NCBI RefSeq assembly: GCF_002895485.1
Contig: NZ_AZRK01000002.1
Span: 231,780-294,403, forward strand
Direction of reading: 5' to 3'
Length of the DNA: 62,624 nt
Origin: Petrotoga sp. 9PWA.NaAc.5.4
Lineage (GTDB): Bacteria; Thermotogota; Thermotogae; Petrotogales; Petrotogaceae
Shown piece after piece: positions 33,680-43,835 of the stretch. The stretch's first letter is position 1, and each line of letters opens with the position of its first letter. Both the position numbers and the translations under genes were made by a program. Below the pieces are notes generated by a model, which was not told the DNA's origin, made no database searches, and was given only the letters and a program-made list of their open reading frames with translations.

Positions 33680-34627
33680 ATGAAAGTGGTGGAAGCTATT
33701 AAACAATCAAAAAATCCGATACTTTCCTTTGAAGTAATTCCGCCAAAAGTTGGTGGAAATATTAACAATATCTTCGAAGTTTTAGATGATTTAATAGAAT
33801 TTTCTCCACGATTTATAAATGTAACTAAGCATGCAAATGAAATAGAATTTATGGAAAAAGAAGGAAAGATTGAAAAAATCATCAGGAATAAACGGCCAGG
33901 AACGGTCGGTATAAGTGCCGCCATAAAAAACAGGTATAAAATAGAGGTAGTTCCTCATCTTTTATGTGTAGGTTACAACAAATATCAACTTGAAGATATA
34001 TTGATAGACCTTAATTATCTTGAATTCGAAAATGTTTTCGTGATACGGGGAGATAAAAACAGATATACATGGAAAGTTGAAGGTGAATATGAACATGCTT
34101 CTGATTTAGTTAGGCAAATTAGTGAGCTTAATCAGGGGAATTATACTTGTCCTTTAAAAAAGGCTTTTCCTACCAATTTTTGTATAGGTGTGGCTGGTTA
34201 TCCTGAAAAACACGTTGAATCACCCAACTTGAGAAAAGATTTAGAATACTTAAAATTAAAAGTAGAGCTGGGAGCTGAATTCATAATAACTCAAATGTTT
34301 TTTGATGTGGAGTATTATAAAAATTTTGTTAAAAGAGTTAGAGAAATTGGTATAGATATTCCTATAATTGCATGGATAAAACCTATAGAAAGCAAAAAAT
34401 CTCTTTATACTATTCCTAAAAATTTTTTTGTGAATATTCCTCAAAAAGTAATTCAAGATTTTGATGAAGCTCGAAGCGAACAAGATGAATATAAGTTAGG
34501 TATTAAATATACGATAAATTTAATTAAAGATCTGTTGGAAATAAAAGTACCGGGAGTTCATATTTTTACTATGGGAAGAGGAAAGGCTGTAAAGGAAATT
34601 TTAAGAGAATTAAAAGGTGTTTTTTAA
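33680..34627 (+). CDS. metF: Methylenetetrahydrofolate reductase
   Basis: The 315-residue flavoprotein reduces 5,10-methylene- to 5-methyltetrahydrofolate for methionine synthesis or one-carbon flow. Family hallmarks are LSFEVIPPK at residues 15-23, the catalytic glutamate within it, the FVIRGDK strand, the CIGVAGYPEKH loop and ITQMFFD. The length is typical of the short bacterial form without a regulatory domain. A consensus promoter and AGGAG precede the ATG. No methionine synthase gene is adjacent. The stop codon abuts repeat copy G. Confidence 0.93.
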   Translation: MKVVEAIKQSKNPILSFEVIPPKVGGNINNIFEVLDDLIEFSPRFINVTKHANEIEFMEKEGKIEKIIRNKRPGTVGISAAIKNRYKIEVVPHLLCVGYNKYQLEDILIDLNYLEFENVFVIRGDKNRYTWKVEGEYEHASDLVRQISELNQGNYTCPLKKAFPTNFCIGVAGYPEKHVESPNLRKDLEYLKLKVELGAEFIITQMFFDVEYYKNFVKRVREIGIDIPIIAWIKPIESKKSLYTIPKNFFVNIPQKVIQDFDEARSEQDEYKLGIKYTINLIKDLLEIKVPGVHIFTMGRGKAVKEILRELKGVF

Positions 34628-34805
34628 AAACGATATTTTGAATTTAAATTGGGGTCAAGGCGTATCTTTCTTTACCTTTTATTTAGCTATAAGTATGAAG
34701 GAGTTAAAGGAATAGTTAATTTGTGCGTATTAGAATTATGAAGGTATTTTTGAAAAAACAAATTTTTAAAACAATTTTAAAATATGAGTTTCATAGTTTC
34801 TAAAG
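34628..34805 (+). repeat. 5'-leader repeat element, copy G (left end truncated)
   Basis: The copy begins directly at the metF stop codon without its left terminal repeat. The hairpin module is largely lost. The right part is retained with the 17-codon frame from TTG 34750 to TAA 34801-34803. The right end reads AGTTTCTAAAGC. The DUF1292 gene follows. Confidence 0.78.
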
Positions 34806-34838
34806 CGAGCATATAATTAAAAAATAGGAGGAATTACA

Positions 34839-35246
34839 GTGGAAAAGTTAGATTTTTTTACTTTGACTGATGAGGACGGAAATGAATCTGATTTTATGTT
34901 TGTAAAGGAAATAGAATTGGACGGCAATACTTATTGGATATGTCAAGAAGCTTTTAAAGATGACGAAAAACAAGAAATGGTTTTGGAAGAGATGGTGGCT
35001 TTTAAAGTGGAAAAAGAAGGCGAAAAAATATTTTTAAATAGTATAGATGATGAAAAAGAGTTTACAAAAGTTTCAGAATTGTGGGAAAAGATGGAAAAGG
35101 AAGAATTCCAAGAAGATTATGAAAATGAAGAAGATTTTGGAGAAGACGATATGGATGATGAATACGAAGATGACTGGTATATAGAAGAAGATGAAGATGG
35201 AGAAGACGAAGAAGACGAAGATTTTGAAAACAAAGATGAATACTAA
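34839..35246 (+). CDS. DUF1292 protein with long acidic tail
   Basis: The 135-residue protein matches the small DUF1292 family in its first 80 residues (FTLTDEDGNESDFMFV, then a two-stranded sheet pattern with YWICQEA). No function is known. The last 50 residues are almost entirely Asp, Glu and aromatic residues, more extended than in most relatives. Translation starts at GTG 34839 behind AGGAGG. In Bacillota the family member YrzB lies beside the ruvX/yrzL genes; here ruvX is 14 kb away. Confidence 0.8.
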   Translation: MEKLDFFTLTDEDGNESDFMFVKEIELDGNTYWICQEAFKDDEKQEMVLEEMVAFKVEKEGEKIFLNSIDDEKEFTKVSELWEKMEKEEFQEDYENEEDFGEDDMDDEYEDDWYIEEDEDGEDEEDEDFENKDEY

Positions 35247-35259
35247 ATAAAAATATAAA

Positions 35260-35286
35260 AAAGCCGACAACAAAGTCGGCTTTAAA
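35260..35286. terminator. Terminator between DUF1292 gene and tRNA-Trp
   Basis: AAAGCCGAC / GTCGGCTTT form a 9-bp stem with loop AACAAA, preceded by an A-run and followed by AAATTTATTT. It serves the plus strand and, read from the other side, the tRNA-Trp transcript. Confidence 0.85.
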
Positions 35287-35292
35287 TTTATT

Positions 35293-35368
35293 TGGCACGC
35301 CCGGAGGGAATCGAACCCCCAACCTGCGATTTTGGAGACCGCCGCTCTACCAGTTGAGCTACAGGCGT
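35293..35368 (-). tRNA. tRNA-Trp (anticodon CCA)
   Basis: The 76-base cloverleaf reads ACGCCTG at the acceptor 5' side, pairing with CGGGCGT. The D-stem is GCTC/GAGC, the anticodon stem GCGGT/ATCGC with loop CTCCAAA, and the T-loop TTCGATT. The 3' CCA is encoded. Confidence 0.95.
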
Positions 35369-35380
35369 AGTACTTCAATA

Positions 35381-35409
35381 ATTATAACATAAAAAACATA
35401 ATCAATCAA
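35381..35409 (-). promoter_or_regulatory. Promoter of tRNA-Trp
   Basis: Minus-strand TTGATT (35404-35409), 17 bases, TATAAT (35381-35386), ending 13 bases before the tRNA. The rest of the gap up to the ffh start (35410-35647) is AT-rich. I see only a possible -10 (TATACT near 35613) for ffh. Confidence 0.75.
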
Positions 35410-35647
35410 GAGGTTTCTTTTTTAAATTAAGGTGAATTCATTTTTTAACAATCATTGAATATGCTTATTAATATTGAGATAGATCAGACTGTTAAAATAA
35501 AAGAGAATTGTTTTTATGGTATAAAAAAATTAATTTAATAGTAACATTAATTTATCTACAGTGTTTTAGTGTTAGCAAACTTTTCACCAAAGTTAGCTCA
35601 TTTTATAGTATACTAAGTAGAGGTTGTTAGTGAGGTGATAAACAATT

Positions 35648-36964
35648 ATGTTTGAAAGTTTGCAAAAAAAACTTTCTGGAGTTTTTAAAAATCTTTCTGG
35701 TAAAGGGAAAATAACTGAAAAGAATATAAAAGATGCTGTCAGAGAAGTTAAAATGTCTCTGTTGGAAGCTGACGTGCATTATAAAGTGGTAAAAGAGTTT
35801 GTTGCAAAGGTTCTGGAAGAAGCCGTTGGTGAAAAGGTTCTTGAAAGTTTGACCCCTGATCAAGAATTTATAAGAATAGTTAGAGATAATTTGATAAAGT
35901 TAATGGGTAGTAAAGATAATAAGATAATTATTTCCAAAAATCCAGGTTTTATTATGTTAACAGGTCTACAAGGTAGTGGAAAAACTACTACTGCCGCGAA
36001 ATTAGCTTATATGTATAAAAAGAAAGGAAAGAATCCTTTACTTGTTGCAGCTGATACCTATAGACCGGCAGCTATAGATCAATTGATGCAGTTAGGAGAA
36101 GATATAGGTGTTCCTGTTTATACAGGAGATAAAGTAAATGCAATTAAAATTGTGGAAGAAAGTAAAAAATATGCGGAAAAACTTCTACATGATGTAGTAA
36201 TAGTTGATACGGCAGGAAGATTGCATATAGATGAAAATATGATGGAAGAGTTAGAGAAGATAAAATATATGATTAATCCTGATGAAATATTGATGGTTGT
36301 CGATTCAATGGTTGGCCAGGATGCTGTTAATTCAGCAAAAGAATTCAATGATAGGTTGGATATTTCAGGTTTTATAGTAACAAAACTGGATGGAGACTCT
36401 CGAGGTGGGGTTATAATTTCCATACGTTATATTACAGGTAAACCTATAAAATTAGTAGGTATAGGAGAAAAAATTGATGATTTAGAGGAGTTTTATCCAG
36501 AAAGGTATGCTGGAAGAATTTTAGGAATGGGAGATGTCCTTTCTTTTATAGAAAAAGTAGAGAAAGAAATAGACAAAAAGAAAGCCGAAGAAGATAGTGA
36601 AAGGTTTTTAGAAGGTAAATTTGATCTTGAAGATTTTCTTGATCAAATAAAGCAGATAAGAAAATTAGGTCCATTATCGAGTCTGTTAGAAATGATTCCG
36701 GGAGTTCCTAAGGAACAGGTAGATACATCTAAGGGTGAACAAGAATTAAAAAAATTTGAAGCAATAATTAACTCTATGACGCCACAGGAAAGAAAAAATC
36801 CAAGAATAATATCTTATTCAAGGAAGCAAAGAATTGCAAAGGGTAGTGGGACTACTCTTCAAGATATTAATAAACTTTTAAAATCGTATGAGCAATTGAA
36901 GAAAACAATGAAACAAATGAAAAATTTTAAGGGAAGAAAATTAATGAAAAATCTTCCTTTTTAA
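35648..36964 (+). CDS. ffh: Signal recognition particle GTPase
   Basis: The 438-residue protein binds the signal-recognition RNA and nascent signal peptides and delivers ribosomes to the membrane through FtsY. It has an N-terminal helical domain, the G domain (GLQGSGKTTTAAKLA near residue 105, DTAGRLH, TKLDGDSRGG) and a C-terminal methionine-rich M domain (MTPQERKNP, SRKQRIAKGSG). Start ATG 35648 follows GAGGTGAT. It opens the block ffh, rpsP, KH, rimM, trmD, SPOUT, rplS, lepB, which is conserved in Thermotoga. Confidence 0.97.
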   Translation: MFESLQKKLSGVFKNLSGKGKITEKNIKDAVREVKMSLLEADVHYKVVKEFVAKVLEEAVGEKVLESLTPDQEFIRIVRDNLIKLMGSKDNKIIISKNPGFIMLTGLQGSGKTTTAAKLAYMYKKKGKNPLLVAADTYRPAAIDQLMQLGEDIGVPVYTGDKVNAIKIVEESKKYAEKLLHDVVIVDTAGRLHIDENMMEELEKIKYMINPDEILMVVDSMVGQDAVNSAKEFNDRLDISGFIVTKLDGDSRGGVIISIRYITGKPIKLVGIGEKIDDLEEFYPERYAGRILGMGDVLSFIEKVEKEIDKKKAEEDSERFLEGKFDLEDFLDQIKQIRKLGPLSSLLEMIPGVPKEQVDTSKGEQELKKFEAIINSMTPQERKNPRIISYSRKQRIAKGSGTTLQDINKLLKSYEQLKKTMKQMKNFKGRKLMKNLPF

Positions 36965-37008
36965 TATAAATAAGGAAATAATATATAAAAATATATGGAG
37001 GTGCTTTA

Positions 37009-37341
37009 ATGGTAAAAATTAGGTTAAGTAGAATGGGAAGGAGACATCAACCTTTTTATAGGATTGTTGTTGTTGATTCAAGAAACAAAAGAAGCGGAAA
37101 ATATTTGGAATCTATAGGTTATTACGATCCTCTCAATGAGTCTAATCAATATAAAGTAGATGAAGATAAAGCTTTGGAATGGCTTTTAAAAGGTGCACAA
37201 CCTACAGATACGGCAAGAAGAATTCTCAGAAAAATGGGGGTTATGAAAAGGTTTGACCAAATAAAGTATGAGGCAAGAAAAAATAAAGAAAATAAAGTGA
37301 ATGAAAATGTCGCTGTGGAACAAGGTGAAATTAATCAATGA
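37009..37341 (+). CDS. rpsP: 30S ribosomal protein S16
   Basis: This small-subunit protein begins [23 protein letters not shown], the S16 signature, and is 110 residues long with a lysine- and asparagine-rich tail beyond the core. A GGAGGTG site precedes the ATG. Its stop overlaps the KH-domain gene start (ATGA), so the genes are translationally coupled. Confidence 0.97.
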   Translation: MVKIRLSRMGRRHQPFYRIVVVDSRNKRSGKYLESIGYYDPLNESNQYKVDEDKALEWLLKGAQPTDTARRILRKMGVMKRFDQIKYEARKNKENKVNENVAVEQGEINQ

Positions 37342-37568
37342 AAGAGTTGCTTAACGATATATTAACGAGAATTGTAAAACATCCAAATGAAGTGAAAATA
37401 AAAGAAAGTGACGAAGGAGAAAATATTGTTTTTGAAATTTATGTGAATTCTGAAGATGTGGGACAAATTATAGGAAAAGATGGTAGGACCATTAAATCCA
37501 TAAACATTTTGTTAAATGCTGCAAAGAAGGATCAAGACAAAAAGTTTATTTTAAAAGTTGTTAGGTGA
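37338..37568 (+). CDS. khpA: KH-domain RNA-binding protein
   Basis: The 76-residue protein is essentially one type II KH domain with the GxxG loop in [12 protein letters not shown] (about residues 45-56). KhpA proteins bind RNA, often with KhpB/Jag, and influence cell division and ribosome assembly. It sits in its conserved place between rpsP and rimM and overlaps both by 4 bases. Confidence 0.9.
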   Translation: MKELLNDILTRIVKHPNEVKIKESDEGENIVFEIYVNSEDVGQIIGKDGRTIKSINILLNAAKKDQDKKFILKVVR

Positions 37569-38114
37569 TTACTTTGGAAACAATTGAAAGTTTGTTGAGT
37601 AATAAAATCTCGGTAGGGAAGATTGTGAATAGCCATGGAGTAAGAGGAGAAGTTAAGTTTTTACCTTTTACAAATATAGAGGAAATGGTAAAAAACTTGA
37701 ATGAAGTTTTTTTATATAATCCTGTTACTAAAAAATATTTATATAGTAAAGTATTGAATATAAAAAATTTGAATAGATTCTTTGTTCTTTCTTTAAGGGG
37801 AGTAAAAGGGTTAGATGAAGCTAAAAAAATGATTGGTTTTCAAATCTTTGTTGAAAAAGATGAGCTTCCCAGGCTTGAAGAAGATGAATATTACTGGTAT
37901 GAAATTTTAGATGCAGAAGTTTACTATGAAGATGGTGAATATGCGGGTAAAGTTGTGGAGGTTATTCAAACTGGTGCTAATGATGTTATTTCTATAGAAA
38001 AAAATGATGGGTATAAAAAAGAAGAAACCCTCATACCTATGACAGATTATTATATAATAGAAATCAATAAGAAAGAAAAGATAATAAAAGTTCGAAAAAT
38101 TGAGTGGTATGAAA

Positions 38115-38134
<20 letters not shown>
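37565..38134 (+). CDS. rimM: 16S rRNA processing protein RimM
   Basis: RimM helps the 30S head mature and binds S19. The 189-residue protein has the N-terminal RimM barrel (GKIVNSHGVRGEVKFLPFT near residue 20) and the C-terminal PRC-like barrel (YYWYEILDAEVY... and ETLIPMTDYYIIEIN). GTG 37565 overlaps the KH stop codon; TTG 37574, nine bases later, is an equally possible start given AGGTGA at 37563. Its end overlaps trmD. Confidence 0.93.
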
Positions 38135-39477
<1,343 letters not shown>

Positions 39478-39541
39478 ATATATTTGGATCCATGGAGATA
39501 GACTAAATAATAAATAATTAAGGATTTAGGAGGTTTTGAAA

Positions 39542-39901
39542 ATGGACAGATTGATAAATTCAGTTGAAACAAATTATAAGAAGGAAAATATTCCAGAGAT
39601 TAGACCAGGAGATACGGTGAGAGTTAATGTAAAAGTAGTAGAAGGAGAAGGATCAAAGCAAAGAGAAAGGATACAACCTTTTGAAGGGATTGTTATTAAA
39701 ATTAAAGGAGCCGGAATAGGAAAAACTTTTACGGTGAGAAAAATAGGAGCAGATAGAATAGGTGTTGAGAGAATATTTCCGTTTCATTCTCCAACTATAA
39801 ATAGTGTTGAGGTTATTAAGAAAGGAAAAGTAAGAAGAGCAAAACTTTATTATTTAAGGGACGTTAAAGGTAAGATTCGAATCAAAGAGAGGAAGGATTG
39901 A
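39542..39901 (+). CDS. rplS: 50S ribosomal protein L19
   Basis: The 119-residue protein has the L19 signatures: FRPGD-type [24 protein letters not shown] and FTVRKI...[11 protein letters not shown]. It lies at the subunit interface. The start is ATG 39542 behind TTAGGAGG; an in-frame TTG 6 bases upstream is less well placed. It overlaps the lepB reading frame at its stop. Confidence 0.97.
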   Translation: MDRLINSVETNYKKENIPEIRPGDTVRVNVKVVEGEGSKQRERIQPFEGIVIKIKGAGIGKTFTVRKIGADRIGVERIFPFHSPTINSVEVIKKGKVRRAKLYYLRDVKGKIRIKERKD

Positions 39902-39906
39902 GCCTT

Positions 39907-40872
39907 TTGAAAGAGGCTACTAAGAAAAAAATAAAAGATGAAACACTTGATTGGATTTACGCAATAATATATGCATTAATATTTGGTACTATCATTAGGT
40001 TATATGTCTTTGAGACTATGATGGTACCTACTCCTTCTATGGTGCCAACTATTCAAGTTTATGATAGATTATTTGTAGAAAAAGTTACTTATGAATTTAC
40101 AGAACCAAAAAGAGGCGAAATAGTTGTATTTTGGACTCCTTTTGTTGATATAAGAGCTCAACAGCAATTGAGAGCATTTGATAGGTTTATGGATTTTTTC
40201 GCGCCTTCTGAATTTGAGGGGCATGTGAAATATGTAAAAAGATTAGTTGGTAAGCCAGGAGATACTCTTAGGTTAGTACCCGTTGGGAGTGAATTTTGGG
40301 AAAATATTAAAAGTGGAAAGATTGCCGATATTCCCGAATGGTTAGATTTTATAATAACATATTATGAAAGTGTAGATTACATTCCATCTCAAATAAAAAA
40401 TAAAGTATCTTTATTAGAAATAAATGGTGAAATTAGGCCTGAATTCGAGAATATTTATTATTTACGTGACGCCATCTTTGAAGATCCAAACTTTTTTGAA
40501 TATATAGCGTATCCAGAAAAAAATAGCTATGAAATATCTACTTCCAATATATTTTTTATGTACAAGGATAATTTTACAAGTAGATTAATTTTAGGAAAGC
40601 CTACATTAATGTGGTATCAAGAAATGAGAGATACGTTATTATTTACAGATTTCTATGAAAAAGAGCTTGCTAAGTTAAATTTGAAGAGTTTAATTTTTAA
40701 AGATGAGGAAGGATTAGTAAACGTTAAAGTCCCAGACGGCTATTATTTCTTTATGGGCGATAATACGTTAGAAAGTCAAGATAGTAGATTTTTTGGATTT
40801 GTACCCGTAGAAAATGTCATTGGTACTACTTTTTTAAGGATTTACCCTTTTGAAAGGTTTGGAAAGATTTAA
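39907..40872 (+). CDS. lepB: Signal peptidase I
   Basis: The membrane-bound serine protease removes signal peptides from secreted proteins. It has one N-terminal transmembrane helix (WIYAIIYALIFGTIIRLYVF), the catalytic serine in MVPTPSMVPTI, the catalytic lysine in VKYVKRLVGKPGD and the final GDNTLESQDSRFFG box. At 321 residues it is larger than minimal enzymes because of an insert of about 120 residues between the lysine box and the last box. TTG 39907 is chosen because GGAAGG lies 10 bases upstream; the TTG at 39898 is too close. A terminator follows. Confidence 0.92.
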   Translation: MKEATKKKIKDETLDWIYAIIYALIFGTIIRLYVFETMMVPTPSMVPTIQVYDRLFVEKVTYEFTEPKRGEIVVFWTPFVDIRAQQQLRAFDRFMDFFAPSEFEGHVKYVKRLVGKPGDTLRLVPVGSEFWENIKSGKIADIPEWLDFIITYYESVDYIPSQIKNKVSLLEINGEIRPEFENIYYLRDAIFEDPNFFEYIAYPEKNSYEISTSNIFFMYKDNFTSRLILGKPTLMWYQEMRDTLLFTDFYEKELAKLNLKSLIFKDEEGLVNVKVPDGYYFFMGDNTLESQDSRFFGFVPVENVIGTTFLRIYPFERFGKI

Positions 40873-40910
40873 AAAATCAAGCATCTATTAATTTTAGCAT
40901 AATAAAATTA

Positions 40911-40933
40911 AAACCGCCTATGGGCGGTTTTTT
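40911..40933 (+). terminator. Terminator of the ffh-lepB block
   Basis: AAACCGCC / GGCGGTTT with loop TATG, followed by TTTT. Confidence 0.9.
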
Positions 40934-40960
40934 AGATTTCAAAATTATAGAAGATATATT

Positions 40961-41048
40961 TGGCGGAGACGGTGGGACTCGAACCCACAAGGGGAGTTAC
41001 CCCATCGGTTTTCAAGACCGACGCCTTAGCCAATTAGGCTACGTCTCC
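40961..41048 (-). tRNA. tRNA-Ser (anticodon TGA)
   Basis: The 88-base class II tRNA has acceptor GGAGACG/CGTCTCC, anticodon stem TCGGT/ACCGA with loop CTTGAAA, a long variable arm (GGGG-TAACT-CCCC type) and T-loop TTCGAGT. The 3' CCA is encoded. It lies antisense to the flanking plus-strand genes. Confidence 0.95.
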
Positions 41049-41108
41049 ATCACAAATTTTAGACTATTAGACTATAAAAAATTTTATCATAAAAGAAGGG
41101 AATTGTCA

Positions 41109-41795
41109 ATGGAATTGTCTCCTAAAGAACTGGAAAATCTAAATAATTATATAAAAATGCTCATAAACTATCCCATAAATTTGACATCTTACAAAGATGA
41201 AAAAAAGGCTTTTGAAAATCTTATTTTAGATAGTTTAATTCCTGTCATGAAAGATGAAAGATTTTTAAACTCTCAAAATGTTGTAGATGTGGGTACAGGT
41301 GGAGGAATACCTGGTATAGTGTGGGCAATATGTTTCCCAAACAAAAAATTTTATCTTGTTGACAGTACAAGAAAAAAAATACAAGCTGTACGCTTGTTTA
41401 TCAAAAAATTAAATTTGAAAAATGTCGAAGTATTTGATGAACGTGTTGAAGTTTTTGCTAAAAAATATAAAGAATTTTTTGATTATGCAACTTGTAAAGC
41501 TTTATCAAGAAGCGATATTGCTTTGGAGTATTTATCTCCCTTAGTTAAAATTGGTGGAACAATAGCTCTTTTTAAAGGGCCTTCTTATTTCTCGGAAGAA
41601 ATAATATATGTTGAAAGAGTTGAAAAAATTTTAAAGGTTAAAAAAGAGTATGAAATTGAATATGAAGTAGGAAACGGAGAAATAAAAAAACGTTATTTAG
41701 TAATTTTTAAAAAAGTTGGAAAGATACCTCAGAAATTTCCCAGAGAAATCGGGTTTGCAAAGAAATATCCTTTGGGGGAGTCAACAAATGATTAA
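41109..41795 (+). CDS. rsmG: 16S rRNA (guanine-N7)-methyltransferase RsmG
   Basis: RsmG (GidB) methylates G527 of 16S rRNA. The 228-residue protein has the Rossmann methyltransferase motif VVDVGTGGGIPGIVWAI near residue 60, LVDSTRKK, and CKALS/FKG motifs of the family. The ATG at 41109 is taken as start; the frame is open further upstream but that part runs through the antisense tRNA-Ser and cannot be coding. It overlaps the lipoate-ligase-like gene by 8 bases. Confidence 0.93.
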   Translation: MELSPKELENLNNYIKMLINYPINLTSYKDEKKAFENLILDSLIPVMKDERFLNSQNVVDVGTGGGIPGIVWAICFPNKKFYLVDSTRKKIQAVRLFIKKLNLKNVEVFDERVEVFAKKYKEFFDYATCKALSRSDIALEYLSPLVKIGGTIALFKGPSYFSEEIIYVERVEKILKVKKEYEIEYEVGNGEIKKRYLVIFKKVGKIPQKFPREIGFAKKYPLGESTND

Positions 41796-42558
41796 AATAA
41801 TAGTTGATGATTCTTACGAAGGGGCTATGAATATGGCATTGGATATGGTTTTGGCTGAACGTTGCTTACAACAAAAGATTTCTATACTTCGTATATACGA
41901 ATGGAAGGTTCCAACTCTTTCTGTTGGGAAACATCAAAAAGTAGATAATATAGATTGGGAATTTCTTAGTAAAGAAGGCATAGATATTGTTAGAAGGCCA
42001 ACAGGGGGAAGAGCTGTTTTACATAAGAACGAATTTACCTATTCATTTTCGACATTTTCAAGTAATAAAAATTTGCCTTCAGATATTTTAGGAAGCTACA
42101 AAAAGATATCTCATGCGTTGATAGAATCTCTTAAAAATTTAAATATTTATGCAACCCTTGAAACTTCAAAAAATCAGTGTTTGACGAAAGATATATGTTA
42201 TGATGCATCGTCTTTATATGAAATAAAAGTCAACGGTAAAAAATTTATAGGCAGCGCACAATATCGAACAAAGGATTTTATTATACAGCATGGTTCTATT
42301 CCTTTGAAAATTGATTATGATAGATATATTAGATGTTTTAAATATTCACACCCAGATTTAATAAAAGAAAAAATCAAAAAAACGGTTATTGACTTATGTA
42401 CAATAAAAAACACAATAATTTCTAAAAAAGAGTTGGCAGAATCTTTTAAAATTGGGTTTGGATTAATTTTTAATGAGCAAATTATATTTTCATCACTCGA
42501 AATAGATGAAATAGAAAAAGCTAACAATATTAAAGAAACATTTGAAATTCATCTCTGA
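41788..42558 (+). CDS. Lipoate-protein ligase A family protein (LplA/LipM type)
   Basis: The 256-residue protein belongs to the biotin/lipoate ligase fold. The lipoyl-binding signatures are RRPTGGRAVLH near residue 74 and the lysine in KKFIGSAQ...; NMALDMVLAE is the N-terminal helix motif. It either attaches lipoate using ATP or transfers octanoate; length (256) and lack of the LplA C-terminal domain favour the LipM/transferase or short-ligase types. No lipoyl-dependent enzyme is in the window. The start ATG 41788 follows GGGGGAG. Confidence 0.87.
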   Translation: MIKIIVDDSYEGAMNMALDMVLAERCLQQKISILRIYEWKVPTLSVGKHQKVDNIDWEFLSKEGIDIVRRPTGGRAVLHKNEFTYSFSTFSSNKNLPSDILGSYKKISHALIESLKNLNIYATLETSKNQCLTKDICYDASSLYEIKVNGKKFIGSAQYRTKDFIIQHGSIPLKIDYDRYIRCFKYSHPDLIKEKIKKTVIDLCTIKNTIISKKELAESFKIGFGLIFNEQIIFSSLEIDEIEKANNIKETFEIHL

Positions 42559-42827
42559 GGAGGAAAAGATTTAACGATTTGGTCTACAAAAGGTGTGAGA
42601 CTTTGTTTAGTTATCAAAGTAGCATATTCAATATTAATCCATTCTTTCATCCATTTTTCAGCGTTAGATTCTGGAATAAGTTTGTTTTCTTTAAAAAGTT
42701 CTGTATTTTGAGCAGAGTTTAAAATTTTAGCGAAAATATCTGAAACAAAAACTTCAGAAGCCTCTCTAATGTTTGTATTTGAAGTATTAATTCCTGTTAA
42801 ATTAAAGGCGGGACCTATTCCTTGCAT
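42549..42827 (-). CDS. flgJ: FlgJ-like rod-binding protein
   Basis: The 92-residue protein corresponds to the N-terminal rod-scaffold domain of FlgJ, without the muramidase domain: EASEVFVSDIFAKILNSA... is the recognisable helix. It should cap or scaffold the growing flagellar rod in the periplasm. It follows flgI without a gap, as in other flagellar operons. Similarity is limited because the protein is short, so the name rests largely on position. Confidence 0.7.
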   Translation of the reverse strand: MQGIGPAFNLTGINTSNTNIREASEVFVSDIFAKILNSAQNTELFKENKLIPESNAEKWMKEWINIEYATLITKQSLTPFVDQIVKSFPPQR

Positions 42828-43823
42828 TTACATCACCACCAAATCCGCATATATATAAGGGCTTGCTGCTTGTATAATAGCTATTATGTCTTGAGGGGTT
42901 GCCCCACTTGTTTTCAATGCTGTTATTAAATTAGCAACTGTCGCGGGTTTACCACTTATTTGGCCTTTTTCTACGCTTACACTAAAATTTCCGTAGCTGA
43001 CAGTAAAATTGTCTATAACAACTTCTCCTCCGAGGATAATTGTTCCTGTTTTTTCATTAATAACTATTTTAGCCTTTACATCAGGAGTTACTTCTATTTC
43101 TTCTATAAGGGCTAAAAAAGAGATAATATCGTCTTCAAAATAATCTGGTACAGTGATCCTTATGGACGAAGGATCTACTGCTTGAGAAATTTTAAATGAA
43201 AATGCAGTATTTATAGCTGTTGCGACTCTTGCGGCTGTGGTAATATCGGGCTGTTTTAAGTTGATGGTTACTGTATTATCTTTAACTATATTTGCTGGTA
43301 TCTCTCTTTCAATTATTGCTCCTTGAGGAACATACCCAACGACTTTATACCTATTTTGTAAATTAGAGGTAGTTCTTACATTGGTTCCACCTGTTAAGAC
43401 ATTTCCTTGGGCTACTGCATAGACCTTATTGTCGGCACCATAAAGAGGTGTTTGCATCAATACACCATTTTCGAGAGATCTGGAATCACCTATTGCAGCC
43501 ACAGTTACATCTAACCTCATTCCTTCCTTATAAAAAGAGGGAATATCGGCAAAAACCATAACAAGGGCAGTATTTTTTGTTTCAATGTAAGAGTCTAAAT
43601 AGATGTTGAAATTAACAAGCATGTTGTTCAACATTTCTGAAGGGACGTCTCCCGAGTCTCCTGTTCCACTTAAGCCTGTAACCAAACCTATTCCAAATAG
43701 TTGGTTATCTCTGGCCCCTCTAAAGTTAGAAATATCTTTTATTCTAACAGCTGAAAAAGAGTAACTACTTAAAATTAAAAAAATAATCATAAAAAGACTT
43801 GAAAAAATATATAATTTTTTCAT
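42828..43823 (-). CDS. flgI: Flagellar P-ring protein FlgI
   Basis: The 331-residue protein has a signal peptide (about 24 residues) and the FlgI core: RIKDISNFRGARDNQLFGIGLVTGLSGTGD at the mature N-terminus and TNVRTTSNLQNRYKVVGYVPQGAIIE in the middle. It forms the P ring around the rod. It is shorter than enteric FlgI (about 345 mature residues). The gene follows flgH by 12 bases. Confidence 0.95.
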   Translation of the reverse strand: MKKLYIFSSLFMIIFLILSSYSFSAVRIKDISNFRGARDNQLFGIGLVTGLSGTGDSGDVPSEMLNNMLVNFNIYLDSYIETKNTALVMVFADIPSFYKEGMRLDVTVAAIGDSRSLENGVLMQTPLYGADNKVYAVAQGNVLTGGTNVRTTSNLQNRYKVVGYVPQGAIIEREIPANIVKDNTVTINLKQPDITTAARVATAINTAFSFKISQAVDPSSIRITVPDYFEDDIISFLALIEEIEVTPDVKAKIVINEKTGTIILGGEVVIDNFTVSYGNFSVSVEKGQISGKPATVANLITALKTSGATPQDIIAIIQAASPYIYADLVVM

Positions 43824-43835
43824 CTTTATACACCT

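Noticed and set aside
35062-35378. Minus-strand open frames opposite the DUF1292 gene
   Set aside because: They arise from the complement of the acidic repeat codons and run through tRNA-Trp; no ribosome binding site and no recognisable protein.
40920-41108. Longer N-terminus for RsmG
   Set aside because: This stretch is the antisense strand of tRNA-Ser plus a terminator; it has no ribosome binding site, and the conserved RsmG N-terminus starts at 41109.
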